35,101 nt of DNA, taken from the NCBI RefSeq assembly GCF_900100125.1, contig NZ_FNEL01000012.1, positions 1 through 35,101 of the forward strand, written 5' to 3'. The translations under genes were made by a program, and so were the position numbers. Positions 7,927 through 15,895 of the stretch are shown here, piece by piece. Numbering within the stretch: position 1 is the stretch's first letter; each line of letters starts with the position of its first letter. The DNA comes from Dolosicoccus paucivorans. Its GTDB lineage: Bacteria > Bacillota > Bacilli > Lactobacillales > Aerococcaceae. The notes under the pieces were generated by a model. The model was not told the origin of the DNA. It saw nothing but the letters and a program-made list of their open reading frames with translations, and made no database searches.

Positions 7927-9099
7927 GTGAACTATAAACAAATCGATAAACTGATTATGAAATATATTTTTGTTATTGCGCTACTAGTGTTAGCCATTAC
8001 CAACTGGCCACGAATTTCGAGCGGATTGGAATATATTTATGGCGGGGCTGCACCGGTTATTAATGCGGTCATTATTGCTTATATTTTGAACTTATTAATG
8101 GTGCGGTATGAACACATTTGGTTTCCAAAAACAACAAACCAACGTCTAAAGAATTTACGTCGTCCGATGTCCTTAGTACTTGCTTTATTGACGATAATCT
8201 TAGTTATTATTATTGTATTAGGGATTGTGTTACCACAATTAATTTCGATTATCGCACAATTGATTGAAGACATTCCGCGAGCTGCTATTTGGACGCAAAG
8301 TTTTATTAATGATTTTGAAAGATTATTCCCAGAAGTAGACGGTTGGATGCATCAGTTAGATATGTCTTGGACAACGATTAGTGCCAATGCGATTCGTTAT
8401 ATTAATGACTTAGGTCAACGATTATTATCGTTTTCATTAACCTTTGTGACGAGTTCAGCGTCGCGTATTTTCAACTTATTGTTGTCATTTATTTTAGCGA
8501 TTTATATGCTACTATCGAAAGAAAAGATCATTTATCAAGTGAAGCGAATTATGCGTGTCTTTTTACGACAACATTGGTATGACCGCATTATTCACGTTTC
8601 TCGTGTCATCAATGATTCTTTCATTAGCTTTACTGTCGGAACGGTTATAGAAGCCGCTATTTTAGGGACAATGGTTGCGGTAGGGATGTTTGTTACTGGC
8701 TTCCCTTACGCTGGTATGATTGGTGCTTTAACTGGGGTAACTTCATTTATTCCATTTTTAGGGGCCTATATTTCAGCAGCGGTTGGTTTTGTGATGATCT
8801 TAGCCGATAGTCCTGTGAAAGCTTTGTGGTTTATTGTATTAATTATTGTTCTTCAACAAATTGAAAGTAACTTAATTTATCCTCGCGTTGTAGGAAATTC
8901 CATTGGTTTACCTGGCGTATGGGTGCTTGCAGCTGTAACGGTTGGAGGAAGCTTATATGGGGTGACTGGAATGGTTATCGGCGTACCAATTGCGGCAGCT
9001 TCTTATAAGTTGCTTAGAATGACAGTGCAAGAAAAAGAGTCGATTATGAAACAACGGGATGAAAATATGTTAACACCTGAAAAACAACCTAATGAATAA
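7927..9099 (+). CDS. AI-2E/PerM family transporter-like membrane protein
   Basis: A 390-residue integral membrane protein of the AI-2E/PerM family, with roughly eight hydrophobic segments. Family features are the paired N-terminal helices (residues about 11-28 and 41-58), a long amphipathic middle part, and the C-terminal block with Y-P-R-V-V-G-N-S-I-G-L-P (about 319-330) followed by G-V-T-G-M-V-I-G-V-P. Members have been linked to efflux of signalling molecules or Na+(Li+)/H+ exchange; the substrate here is unknown. The start is GTG, chosen because AAGGGG lies 7 bases upstream. A TACAAT at 7890-7895 is a likely -10. It ends on a hairpin shared with the convergent gene. Confidence 0.85.
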   Translation: MNYKQIDKLIMKYIFVIALLVLAITNWPRISSGLEYIYGGAAPVINAVIIAYILNLLMVRYEHIWFPKTTNQRLKNLRRPMSLVLALLTIILVIIIVLGIVLPQLISIIAQLIEDIPRAAIWTQSFINDFERLFPEVDGWMHQLDMSWTTISANAIRYINDLGQRLLSFSLTFVTSSASRIFNLLLSFILAIYMLLSKEKIIYQVKRIMRVFLRQHWYDRIIHVSRVINDSFISFTVGTVIEAAILGTMVAVGMFVTGFPYAGMIGALTGVTSFIPFLGAYISAAVGFVMILADSPVKALWFIVLIIVLQQIESNLIYPRVVGNSIGLPGVWVLAAVTVGGSLYGVTGMVIGVPIAAASYKLLRMTVQEKESIMKQRDENMLTPEKQPNE

Positions 9100-9103
9100 A
9101 AAG

Positions 9104-9132
9104 GAGCAGTTCAACGCGAACTGCTCTTTTTT
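9104..9132 (+). terminator. Bidirectional terminator between convergent genes
   Basis: GAGCAGTTC (9104-9112) and GAACTGCTC (9118-9126) form a perfect 9-bp stem, with A residues before it and a T run after it, so it can serve the AI-2E gene on plus and the PH-domain gene on minus. Confidence 0.85.
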
Positions 9133-9499
9133 AGTTGAGACAAGCTTGGGCAATGATTTGTTCAAATTGACGTACATCAATTTGTCGACCTAATTTAATT
9201 TTAATGGAGCCTATTTTAGTCCAAAGTTCGACTTCTGAGTTCAAATCAAGCGTTCCTGCATTTTCCGTTGACCACATATAAACGGACTGATAAGGCACAC
9301 TGTAAATTTCTTTCTTTTTACCGGTCAATCCTTGAGAATCGACGACTACAAGACGTTTCGTCGTAAAGGCGGCTACGTCTCGAAAGGTTTTAAAGGCGGA
9401 CACGATTCGCTCGCCTTCAACTAAAATAGCTTCAATTTCTTCTGGGGGAGTAATTTCATTGACAAATTGCCAGGACAGTTTACTGCTAAGTTCGTTCAT
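9131..9499 (-). CDS. Bacterial PH domain protein (PF08000-like)
   Basis: A 122-residue cytoplasmic protein made of one bacterial pleckstrin-homology-like domain. Typical features are the early F-T-x-K-R-L-V-V-V-D strand pair (about residues 65-75), the G-K-K-K-E-I-Y-S-V-P-Y turn and the W-S-T-E-N-A-G-T-L-D-L-N-S-E-V-E-L-W motif. The fold oligomerises into rings in solved members, but its cellular role is not established. A GGAGCC-type ribosome binding site precedes the ATG. The gene is transcribed toward the AI-2E gene and shares its terminator; no operon partner is visible. Confidence 0.8.
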   Translation of the reverse strand: MNELSSKLSWQFVNEITPPEEIEAILVEGERIVSAFKTFRDVAAFTTKRLVVVDSQGLTGKKKEIYSVPYQSVYMWSTENAGTLDLNSEVELWTKIGSIKIKLGRQIDVRQFEQIIAQACLN

Positions 9500-9560
9500 T
9501 ATAAGGCTCCTTCAATTGATTTTATATTTTTATTATATACACTTATGCAAAAAAGTCACC

Positions 9561-9583
9561 TCATTTTACTACATGTAAAATGA
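9561..9583. repeat. Perfect palindrome between divergent genes
   Basis: TCATTTTAC (9561-9569) and GTAAAATGA (9575-9583) flank a 5-base centre. It sits in the 186-base divergent spacer between the PH-domain gene and the esterase operon, and could be an operator for either; no T tail follows. Confidence 0.45.
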
Positions 9584-9632
9584 CAAAAAATTATAAAAGT
9601 TAATTTATTTTAATTATTTTCACATTTTTATC

Positions 9633-9661
9633 TTTACTTTATGGGTTAATCCGATTATGAT
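9633..9661 (+). promoter_or_regulatory. Promoter of the esterase/ATP-grasp operon
   Basis: TTTACT (9633-9638), 17 bases, TATGAT (9656-9661), located 24 bases before the start codon at 9686. Confidence 0.5.
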
Positions 9662-9685
9662 TAGATAATACAAAGGAGTATTTTA

Positions 9686-10513
9686 ATGAAACACGAAGAT
9701 TATTATTACTTAAAATTAAAAAAACATGAATTATCAGTCCCTCATTCAAGACATAAACGCCGCATTCGCGTGCTGTTACCGAAAGATTATAAAGAAGAAA
9801 CAGCTCATTACCCGGTTGTTTATTTCCATGACGGACAAAACGTCTTCCACAGTAGCGAATCCTTCAGTGGTCATTCATGGAAGACCATTCCAATGATTAA
9901 GCGCAATCCAGGTTTACCGAAAGTGATTTTAGTCGGAATTGATAACGCCGGAAGTGAGCGCATCAATGAATATACCCCTTGGCCTATTACTGACAGTCCA
10001 CTTCCACCCGATATTAATTTAGGTGGTCATGGATCTGATTACGCCGCTTTTGTTATGGAAGTAGTCAAGCCTTTCGTCGATAGCCACTACCGGACGAAAC
10101 CGGAAAAGAAATATACTGCCATGATTGGTAGCTCTTTAGGAGGAAACATTACCGCTTTTATGGGCTTACGTTACCAAGACCAAATTGGCGGTTTAGGCGT
10201 TTTTTCTTTAGCGAATTGGATTACTCAACGACCTTTTGACGAGTATATGGATCAAGTTGATCTAAATCCCGACCAAAAGGTGTACATTCAAGTAGGAACC
10301 CAAGAAGGCGACGATACGGATCGTCAGTTAATGTATGGAAATATGAAGCAAGCTTATATTGATACGACTTTAAGTTATGCCAAACGCTTAGTTCAACGAG
10401 GTCTTCCGATTGAAAACATTGAGTTAAATATTTTCGCCGATGAATATCATATGGAAGAAGCGTGGGCGCGTCATCTTATTAAATGTTTTAGATTTTTAAG
10501 CCAAGATTGGTAA
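9686..10513 (+). CDS. Alpha/beta-hydrolase (putative esterase family), first gene of the ATP-grasp operon
   Basis: A 275-residue cytoplasmic serine hydrolase of the esterase D-like superfamily. It has the Y-P-V-V-Y-F-H-D-G-Q-N strand-loop (residues 42-52) typical of the family, the nucleophile elbow G-S-S-L-G (148-152, Ser150) and a late candidate catalytic His in D-E-Y-H-M-E-E-A-W (about 252-260). It has no signal peptide. It starts a three-gene operon: the ATP-grasp gene follows after 28 bases and a second hydrolase after that. The substrate is unknown. Co-transcription with an ATP-grasp ligase suggests it acts on the same small molecule or peptide, for instance trimming, releasing or transferring an acyl group (inference). 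Confidence 0.85.
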   Translation: MKHEDYYYLKLKKHELSVPHSRHKRRIRVLLPKDYKEETAHYPVVYFHDGQNVFHSSESFSGHSWKTIPMIKRNPGLPKVILVGIDNAGSERINEYTPWPITDSPLPPDINLGGHGSDYAAFVMEVVKPFVDSHYRTKPEKKYTAMIGSSLGGNITAFMGLRYQDQIGGLGVFSLANWITQRPFDEYMDQVDLNPDQKVYIQVGTQEGDDTDRQLMYGNMKQAYIDTTLSYAKRLVQRGLPIENIELNIFADEYHMEEAWARHLIKCFRFLSQDW

Positions 10514-10541
10514 ATCTTCTCGATAGAAAAGGAGTTTTAAA

Positions 10542-11717
10542 ATGAACTTTGTTATTATTTCCCCTTATTTTCCAACGAACTTTCAACAATTTGCTAGAGC
10601 ATTGCACGAAAAAGGCGTCAATGTCTTAGGTATCGGGTCAGAGCCTTATGCACAGTTAGGCCCTGCATTACAACATTATTTAACCGAGTATTACCGAGTG
10701 GATGATTTAGAAGATACTGTAGCCGTCAAAAAAGGTGTCGCTCACTTTTTTGCTAAATATGGCCCGATCGACCGCGTCGAGTCTCATAACGAGCATTGGT
10801 TAGATCTTGACGCAGCTTTAAGAGAGCAATTTAATATTCCTGGATTACGTCCAGCAGATTTGGAACAAGTTAAATATAAATCTGAAATGAAAAAATTATT
10901 TAAACAGGCAAAAGTGCCCGTCGTTGATGGAATGGTTGTCCATAGTGCCAAAGAAGTGGACCGTGCGGTGAAGAAGTTAAAACTTCCATTAATCGCTAAG
11001 CCAGATAATGGTGTCGGAGCAGCAGCCACTTATAAATTACTTAACAAAAAAGATGTGGAAGAATTCAAAAAGTATTATGACGGCACTGTTCCATACTTTT
11101 TAGAACAACTCATTCAAAGTGATCAATTGTTGTCTTATGATGGATTAATTGATCAAGAGGGGAATATTGTCTACGACATTTCCCTTGAGTATAATATTCC
11201 GACATTAGATATGTTTGACGGAACCTCTGATGCAGCTTATATTATCGCTAAAGAGGTGTCTGACAAATTGCGTGAGTATGGCCAGCGAATTGTTAAAGCC
11301 TTTGGCATGAAAGAGCGCTTTTTCCATATCGAGTTTTTCAAAATGCCTAATGGAGATTACGTCGCCTTAGAGTACAACAACCGTATTGCTGGAAGTAAGG
11401 CGGTGGATTTATATAACTGTGTTCATTCCATCGATTTCTTCTCAGCTTATGCTAGTGTCGTATTAGGCGAAGAAAAGATTACTGGATTTGAACAGTGTCA
11501 ACCAATGTATGGGGCAGGGATTAGTCGTCGCTATCGTACTCTTTATCAACACAGTTTTGATGAAATTCGCGACAAATACCATGATCAAATGAAGTTTGAT
11601 GAACCCCTACCAGAAGTCTTTTCAGATATTATGGGAGACCATATGTTCTGTCTTGTCACAGATACAAAAGAAGAAGCTCAAGAAGCTATTGACTATTGTC
11701 ATGCAAAAGTAAAATAG
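10542..11717 (+). CDS. ATP-grasp domain ligase, function unknown
   Basis: A 391-residue enzyme with a Rossmann-like pre-ATP-grasp domain (about 1-105) and an ATP-grasp fold (about 110-300). The ATP lysine is seen in L-I-A-K-P-D-N-G-V-G-A (Lys153) and the Mg2+-binding residues in F-H-I-E-F-F (Glu264) and A-L-E-Y-N-N-R (Glu277, Asn279). Such enzymes join a carboxylate, via an acylphosphate, to an amine, thiol or similar nucleophile. It is not a carbamoyl-phosphate synthase, purine enzyme or D-Ala-D-Ala ligase by length or motifs. It lies between two esterase-type hydrolases at 28- and 13-base spacings with AGGAG ribosome sites, so all three are probably one pathway. Product unknown. Confidence 0.85.
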   Translation: MNFVIISPYFPTNFQQFARALHEKGVNVLGIGSEPYAQLGPALQHYLTEYYRVDDLEDTVAVKKGVAHFFAKYGPIDRVESHNEHWLDLDAALREQFNIPGLRPADLEQVKYKSEMKKLFKQAKVPVVDGMVVHSAKEVDRAVKKLKLPLIAKPDNGVGAAATYKLLNKKDVEEFKKYYDGTVPYFLEQLIQSDQLLSYDGLIDQEGNIVYDISLEYNIPTLDMFDGTSDAAYIIAKEVSDKLREYGQRIVKAFGMKERFFHIEFFKMPNGDYVALEYNNRIAGSKAVDLYNCVHSIDFFSAYASVVLGEEKITGFEQCQPMYGAGISRRYRTLYQHSFDEIRDKYHDQMKFDEPLPEVFSDIMGDHMFCLVTDTKEEAQEAIDYCHAKVK

Positions 11718-11730
11718 GAGGCGTTCATTT

Positions 11731-12468
11731 ATGCATGTAGAAAAATTAAGCCATTGGAGTGGTGAATTAGGTCGTGAGATGCCATTAAATCGTTATGGTC
11801 ACGATGGTGTGCCGGTTGTTGTTTTTCCTTCTTCAGGAGGAAGTCACAATGAATATGCAGACTTTGGTATGATTGAAGCTTGTCGTTGGTTTATTGAGCA
11901 AGGACTCGTTCAGTTTTTTACTTTATCAACGAATGACCATGAAAGTTGGTTAGCAGAACATAAACCTGCCCATGACCGAGTCTTAGCCCATGAAGCTTAT
12001 GAACGTTATATTTTAAGTGAAGCGGTTCCTTTCATTAAACATAAAACATGGAGCGATGGTCCGATGATGACCACAGGGTGTAGTATGGGAGCATATCACG
12101 CAGTAAACTTTGCTTTAAAATATCCTCATGTTTTCCAACAAACGATTGCTTTAAGTGGAATTTATGATGCACGCTTTTTTGTAGGAGACTACGGGAATGA
12201 TTTAGCAATTTATTATAACTCACCCGCTGACTATTTATGGCAACAAAATGATTCGTGGTTCTTAGATCGTCTGCGTCAAAATGATATTATTATTTGTACG
12301 GGACACGGTCCTTGGGAACACGACGGTCTGCCTTCGTTCAATCAACTAAAAGCAGCTTTTGAAGCTAAAAGCATACCTGCTTGGTTTGATGAATGGGGTA
12401 ACGACGTATCCCACGACTGGGAGTGGTGGCGTGTTCAAATGCCTTATTTCCTAGGGAAATTATTTTAA
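11731..12468 (+). CDS. Esterase-family alpha/beta-hydrolase, third gene of the ATP-grasp operon
   Basis: A 245-residue hydrolase of the putative-esterase type. An early V-P-V-V-V-F-P-S-S-G-G-S strand-loop (27-38) forms the oxyanion region, the nucleophile elbow is G-C-S-M-G (116-120, Ser118), and the catalytic His is probably in V-S-H-D-W-E-W-W (about 227-234). It has no signal peptide or membrane segment. It is only distantly similar to the hydrolase at 9686 (both have GxSxG but different flanks), so the two are unlikely to be recent duplicates. A strong TAGGAGG ribosome binding site overlaps the end of the ATP-grasp gene. The operon ends at the hairpin 12480-12504. Confidence 0.85.
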   Translation: MHVEKLSHWSGELGREMPLNRYGHDGVPVVVFPSSGGSHNEYADFGMIEACRWFIEQGLVQFFTLSTNDHESWLAEHKPAHDRVLAHEAYERYILSEAVPFIKHKTWSDGPMMTTGCSMGAYHAVNFALKYPHVFQQTIALSGIYDARFFVGDYGNDLAIYYNSPADYLWQQNDSWFLDRLRQNDIIICTGHGPWEHDGLPSFNQLKAAFEAKSIPAWFDEWGNDVSHDWEWWRVQMPYFLGKLF

Positions 12469-12479
12469 TAGAAACAGTT

Positions 12480-12504
12480 AACCCATCTTTTAAGGTGGGT
12501 TTTT
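12480..12504 (+). terminator. Terminator of the esterase/ATP-grasp operon
   Basis: AACCCATC (12480-12487) pairs with GGTGGGTT (12494-12501) with one G-U, followed by a short T run. Confidence 0.75.
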
Positions 12505-12529
12505 ACTTTTTTATACGCTTTAAGCACAG

Positions 12530-12535
12530 TATAAT
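12530..12535 (+). promoter_or_regulatory. Probable -10 of the NfeD-FloA operon
   Basis: A perfect TATAAT lies 25 bases before the start at 12560. No convincing -35 is seen at the usual distance. Confidence 0.4.
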
Positions 12536-12559
12536 TAAAGTATAAGGGAGGGAAGGAGT

Positions 12560-13159
12560 ATGTGGTTACTAGCTTTAGGGACCATTGTATTATCAATCGG
12601 TCTTTTTAGTCGCTATCAAGGATTGTTTATCGCTACAGCAGGCGCTTTATTTATTGGCTATTTTATGCCTTGGCAAACCGGGGAGTGGTTTAATACCATT
12701 CTTTTCTTAGTAGGTATTGCTTTTTTAATTGTTGAAATATATATTCCCGGCTTTGGCTTAGCGGGTATTGTAGGAGCATTAAGTGTTGTCACTGGGTTAT
12801 ATTTTCATTTAGATAGTTATATGATGACTAGTTTGATGCTTCTTTTAATGGTTGTTTGTAGTATCGGGGTAGGTGCTTTAATGATGCAAATGGGGCGGGT
12901 ATTAACGATTTCGCCACGTTTTATTTTAAACCGCTCGATTCAAAGCCAGTCTAAAAGTCAATATTACACGAGGAGTTTGAAGGAACTAGCCGTCGGCCAA
13001 CAAGGGATTGCTCGAACAGCGTTACGACCGATTGGCGAGGCCTCCTTTAATGGTAAAGTTTACGAAGTTACAAGTGATGAAGGATTAATTTTACAAGGCT
13101 CTGCTTTAGAGATTGTACAATTAACCTCTTCTAAGATTATAGTTAAGAAGGTGAAATAG
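12560..13159 (+). CDS. NfeD-family membrane protein (short form)
   Basis: A 199-residue membrane protein with four to five hydrophobic segments in the first 115 residues and a C-terminal OB-fold (about 140-199) showing the NfeD signature V-G-Q-Q-G-I-A-x-T-x-L-R-P-I-G and G-x-x-Y-E-V-x-S. It is the truncated NfeD type, lacking the ClpP-like protease domain, like the one encoded beside flotillin in Bacillus. It is followed with no gap by floA (TAGATG), and NfeD proteins are known to work with flotillins in membrane microdomains. GGAAGGAG precedes the ATG. Confidence 0.9.
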   Translation: MWLLALGTIVLSIGLFSRYQGLFIATAGALFIGYFMPWQTGEWFNTILFLVGIAFLIVEIYIPGFGLAGIVGALSVVTGLYFHLDSYMMTSLMLLLMVVCSIGVGALMMQMGRVLTISPRFILNRSIQSQSKSQYYTRSLKELAVGQQGIARTALRPIGEASFNGKVYEVTSDEGLILQGSALEIVQLTSSKIIVKKVK

Positions 13160-14152
13160 ATGAATGGTTTAATTAGTACCGCAATTATTGGCGTTATTAT
13201 CCTCATTATTTTAGCAATCTTTTTCCGGTTTGTGCCGGTAGGACTTTGGATTACTGCTTATTTTTCCGGAGTGCATTTAAGTATTGCTGATTTAATTGGG
13301 ATGCGATTACGCCGAGTGACACCCAGTTTAATTGTCAATCCTTTAATTAAAGCTACAAAAGCTGGGATTGATTTACATACGGATCAATTAGAAGCTCACC
13401 ATTTAGCTGGTGGAAATGTTAATACAGTAGTGGACGCCTTAATCGCGGCACACCGAGCAGCGATTGATTTGGAATTTGAACAAGCCGCAGCGATTGATTT
13501 AGCTGGACGGGACGTCTTTGAAGCGGTTCAAGTATCGGTTAATCCTAAAGTAATCGAGACACCTATTATTGCTGGGGTGGCAATGGATGGGATTGAAGTG
13601 ATGGCGAAAGCCAAAGTAACCGTTCGCGCCAATATCGAGCGATTAGTCGGTGGGGCCGGTGAAGAAACTATTATTGCCCGGGTTGGTGAAGGGATTGTTA
13701 CAACCGTAGGTAGTTCAGAAACCCATAGTATTGTGTTAGAAAATCCAGACCGAATTTCCCAAACAATTTTACGTAAAGGGTTAGATTCAGGAACAGCTTT
13801 TGAAATCTTATCGATTGATATTGCCGATGTGGATATTGGTCGTAATATTGGAGCCAGTCTCCAGGCGGATCAAGCCGAAGCAGACAAAAAAGTCTCCCAA
13901 GCAAAAGCCGAAGAGCGTCGCGCCTTTGCGGTGGCTGAAGAACAAGAAATGCGAGCAGAAGTAAAACGCATGCGCGCTCGCGTTGTAGAAGCTCAAAAAG
14001 AAGTCCCGCTAGCCATCGCCGAAGCCTTAAAAGAGGGTCATTTAGGTGTGATGGATTATTACCGCATGGAAAATATCGAATCAGATACACAAATGCGTCA
14101 TTTTATTGCCGGACAAGATGATGACGACTCAGAAACGGATGAATTACAATGA
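13160..14152 (+). CDS. floA: Flotillin-like protein FloA
   Basis: A 330-residue, standard-length FloA (UPF0365). An N-terminal hydrophobic hairpin (about 5-38) anchors it in the membrane. An SPFH-like domain follows with the conserved Y-F-S-G-V-H-L-S and L-I-G-M-R-L-R-R-V, then the family block [20 protein letters not shown] (about 117-136). The C-terminal helix is rich in A/E/K/R (about 230-300). FloA organises fluid membrane microdomains and helps envelope-active enzymes assemble. It is the middle gene of an operon: it abuts NfeD and overlaps the next gene by 4 bases (ATGA). Confidence 0.95.
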   Translation: MNGLISTAIIGVIILIILAIFFRFVPVGLWITAYFSGVHLSIADLIGMRLRRVTPSLIVNPLIKATKAGIDLHTDQLEAHHLAGGNVNTVVDALIAAHRAAIDLEFEQAAAIDLAGRDVFEAVQVSVNPKVIETPIIAGVAMDGIEVMAKAKVTVRANIERLVGGAGEETIIARVGEGIVTTVGSSETHSIVLENPDRISQTILRKGLDSGTAFEILSIDIADVDIGRNIGASLQADQAEADKKVSQAKAEERRAFAVAEEQEMRAEVKRMRARVVEAQKEVPLAIAEALKEGHLGVMDYYRMENIESDTQMRHFIAGQDDDDSETDELQ

Positions 14153-14469
14153 TCTCTGAGATAATAACAGGTGCGGTATTACTTTACTTAGTGGCGGCTT
14201 TGTTTAAGTGGTTGTCAACTGATTTGCAACAGCGTGCAGCCAGTCAACAAAAAGAGCTTGAAGAAGAAAAAAGCTTTGCTAAAAATGAAAAAATACCTTA
14301 CCAACCACCCGTTCAAAAGGACGTTTCTCCTCAACCGACAACTGTTTCTAAACCAGTAGCACCCCCACAAACAACCTATAAAAAGAAACCAACCCTTCAA
14401 ACAAACCGAAAAGCTTTAAGAAACGCTTTGATAATGAGCGAAATCCTTAAAAAACCAAAGGGATTATAG
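14149..14469 (+). CDS. Small single-pass membrane protein of the NfeD-FloA operon
   Basis: A 106-residue protein with one N-terminal transmembrane segment (about residues 5-23, [18 protein letters not shown]), a charged Q/K/E-rich helix, a proline/lysine-rich linker (about 44-84) and a short C-terminal conserved-looking end ([10 protein letters not shown]-x-K-P). Its start overlaps floA by 4 bases, so it is translated by coupling. It occupies the position of yqfB in the Bacillus nfeD-floA operon but I do not recognise the sequence. It may be an adaptor for the microdomain. The gene ends at a bidirectional terminator. Confidence 0.7.
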   Translation: MISEIITGAVLLYLVAALFKWLSTDLQQRAASQQKELEEEKSFAKNEKIPYQPPVQKDVSPQPTTVSKPVAPPQTTYKKKPTLQTNRKALRNALIMSEILKKPKGL

Positions 14470-14470
14470 A

Positions 14471-14506
14471 AAAAAGGACCTCTTCTACGCGGAAGAAGTC
14501 CTTTTT
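14471..14506 (+). terminator. Bidirectional terminator between convergent genes
   Basis: AAAAAGGACCTCTTC (14471-14485) pairs with GAAGAAGTCCTTTTT (14492-14506) with one mismatch. It ends the floA operon and overlaps the stop codon of the minus-strand gene. Confidence 0.85.
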
Positions 14507-15689
14507 AGTGGAATAAACCCATAAATGAATGGATTTTCTCAGCTGACAAAACAGGAACGAGCCATTCTAAATAACGTGTGTTTAAGACGCCTTTATATTG
14601 GGGCTGGGTCTTTAAGTCTTCGTAAAGTTGTTGGAACAATTTGGATTGTTCTAGAAGAAACTTTCGGTCCTCTTCAGGTAAATGATGAACTTCCAACCAA
14701 ATTTGACTGGAAGAAGACCAAAAATGACGAATCAGTGTATTAAAGGAATCAACGCCCGCACGGGATAAAACGCTAAAGGTTAATTGGTGAAGTCGTTGCT
14801 TAGTCGTCACTGGCGTTTGAGTGTGCCATTGGGAAAATAAGTCGGTAGAAAAATCACTTTCCAATGAGAATTGGTCGGTTAACTTTAATCGACTATCGAA
14901 CGTTTCCCACTGGTTTAAAATGTGCTGGACTAAACCACTCGCATCTTTCGCTTCGACAATGGCTGGTTGAACAGGTGGGGTGAGTAACCGGCCAAAGATG
15001 GACTGGTTTGGGCAATAGGCAATAATACGTGGAATAAAGCGTTGGAAATATTTGTCTTCCATCACCCAATCAAATACTCCAGGTGCATCAAAGGCAGTTA
15101 GACGTTGAATGCTTCGTCGTTCTTCCACAGTTAAATAATAACTAGCCATATAAGCTAAATGTCCACCCTTAGAGTGTCCTGAAACTTCAATGGGCTCTTT
15201 AAAATGGTCGATGGTTTGTTTTAAATAATTGGTTGCTAAACGGTAAGAGGCTAAATCTTCTTCAAAGGTAAGAGCTAAACTTTCTTGCCAGCCAAGCATC
15301 GTATCGTCTGTTCCGCGAAAGACCACAAAGGGTGGAAAGTCGGGGTGATATAGAGTAAGACAAACAAAAGGATACCCATAATCTAAAGTCGTTTCAAAAT
15401 TAACCCGGTGAAGAGTAATTTTTTGGTACCGTTTGGAGTCACTTAAATAGCGTAAAATTCGCAGTCGGTTTAAAGTCACTAAATAAGGATTATTAGTATG
15501 AATTTTCCATGCTTTCGACAAAAGTGATCGTCCTACTTGTTGTAACGTCAATCCATCTTCGTCAACGGACAGTAATTCCACAGGTAAGTAACTCAGTTCA
15601 TTAAAAACGAGTCGGTCCACATCATTTAAGGGCATATCGTTAAAAGTTTGATCTTGATAGGTTTTTAAGTATTGAATAACACTTGCCAC
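14505..15689 (-). CDS. DUF2974/Mbeg1-like alpha/beta-hydrolase (lipase fold)
   Basis: A 394-residue protein of the Mbeg1-like/DUF2974 family, which has a class-3 lipase-type fold. Visible motifs are the N-terminal N-D-V-D-R-L-V-F-N-E-L-S-Y-L-P-V (residues 22-37), the F-V-V-F-R-G-T-D-D-T oxyanion segment (121-130) and the nucleophile elbow G-H-S-K-G-G (171-176, Ser173), followed by a D-A-P-G (about 200) region. It has no signal peptide or membrane segment. Substrate unknown. The start is GTG: it lies 8 bases after a perfect AAGGAGG on the minus strand. It is a single gene transcribed against the floA operon. Confidence 0.85.
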   Translation of the reverse strand: MASVIQYLKTYQDQTFNDMPLNDVDRLVFNELSYLPVELLSVDEDGLTLQQVGRSLLSKAWKIHTNNPYLVTLNRLRILRYLSDSKRYQKITLHRVNFETTLDYGYPFVCLTLYHPDFPPFVVFRGTDDTMLGWQESLALTFEEDLASYRLATNYLKQTIDHFKEPIEVSGHSKGGHLAYMASYYLTVEERRSIQRLTAFDAPGVFDWVMEDKYFQRFIPRIIAYCPNQSIFGRLLTPPVQPAIVEAKDASGLVQHILNQWETFDSRLKLTDQFSLESDFSTDLFSQWHTQTPVTTKQRLHQLTFSVLSRAGVDSFNTLIRHFWSSSSQIWLEVHHLPEEDRKFLLEQSKLFQQLYEDLKTQPQYKGVLNTRYLEWLVPVLSAEKIHSFMGLFH

Positions 15690-15823
15690 ACTTTCGCCTC
15701 CTTTTTAAGTAGTTCATTAAAGATTACTTCTATTTTATCACAGTTGAAGTTCACTCGCTTTAGTGTGAAAGAAAAACCTAACTGTACATTATAATAGCTT
15801 TAAAAAGTGTCCGATCAAAATAC

Positions 15824-15852
15824 TTGCGTTAAAATCAAATAAAGGATATTAT
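15824..15852 (+). promoter_or_regulatory. Promoter of the aldehyde dehydrogenase gene
   Basis: TTGCGT (15824-15829), 17 bases, TATTAT (15847-15852), giving a leader of about 35 bases. A second TATAAT at 15790-15795 lacks a good -35. Confidence 0.5.
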
Positions 15853-15895
15853 TAGATTACAATTAAAAAATGCTGAGTGAATAAGGAGAGATAAA

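Noticed and set aside
9561-9583. CopY-type copper operator (TACAnnTGTA)
   Set aside because: The palindrome centre lacks the two-base spacer of the CopY box, and no copper genes adjoin it.
13698-14090. Minus-strand open frame opposite floA
   Set aside because: floA is intact and conserved; the antisense frame has no ribosome site and an L/R-rich shadow composition.
14525-14743. Plus-strand open frame opposite the DUF2974 gene
   Set aside because: It has no ribosome site or recognisable motif, and lies antisense to a clear hydrolase gene.
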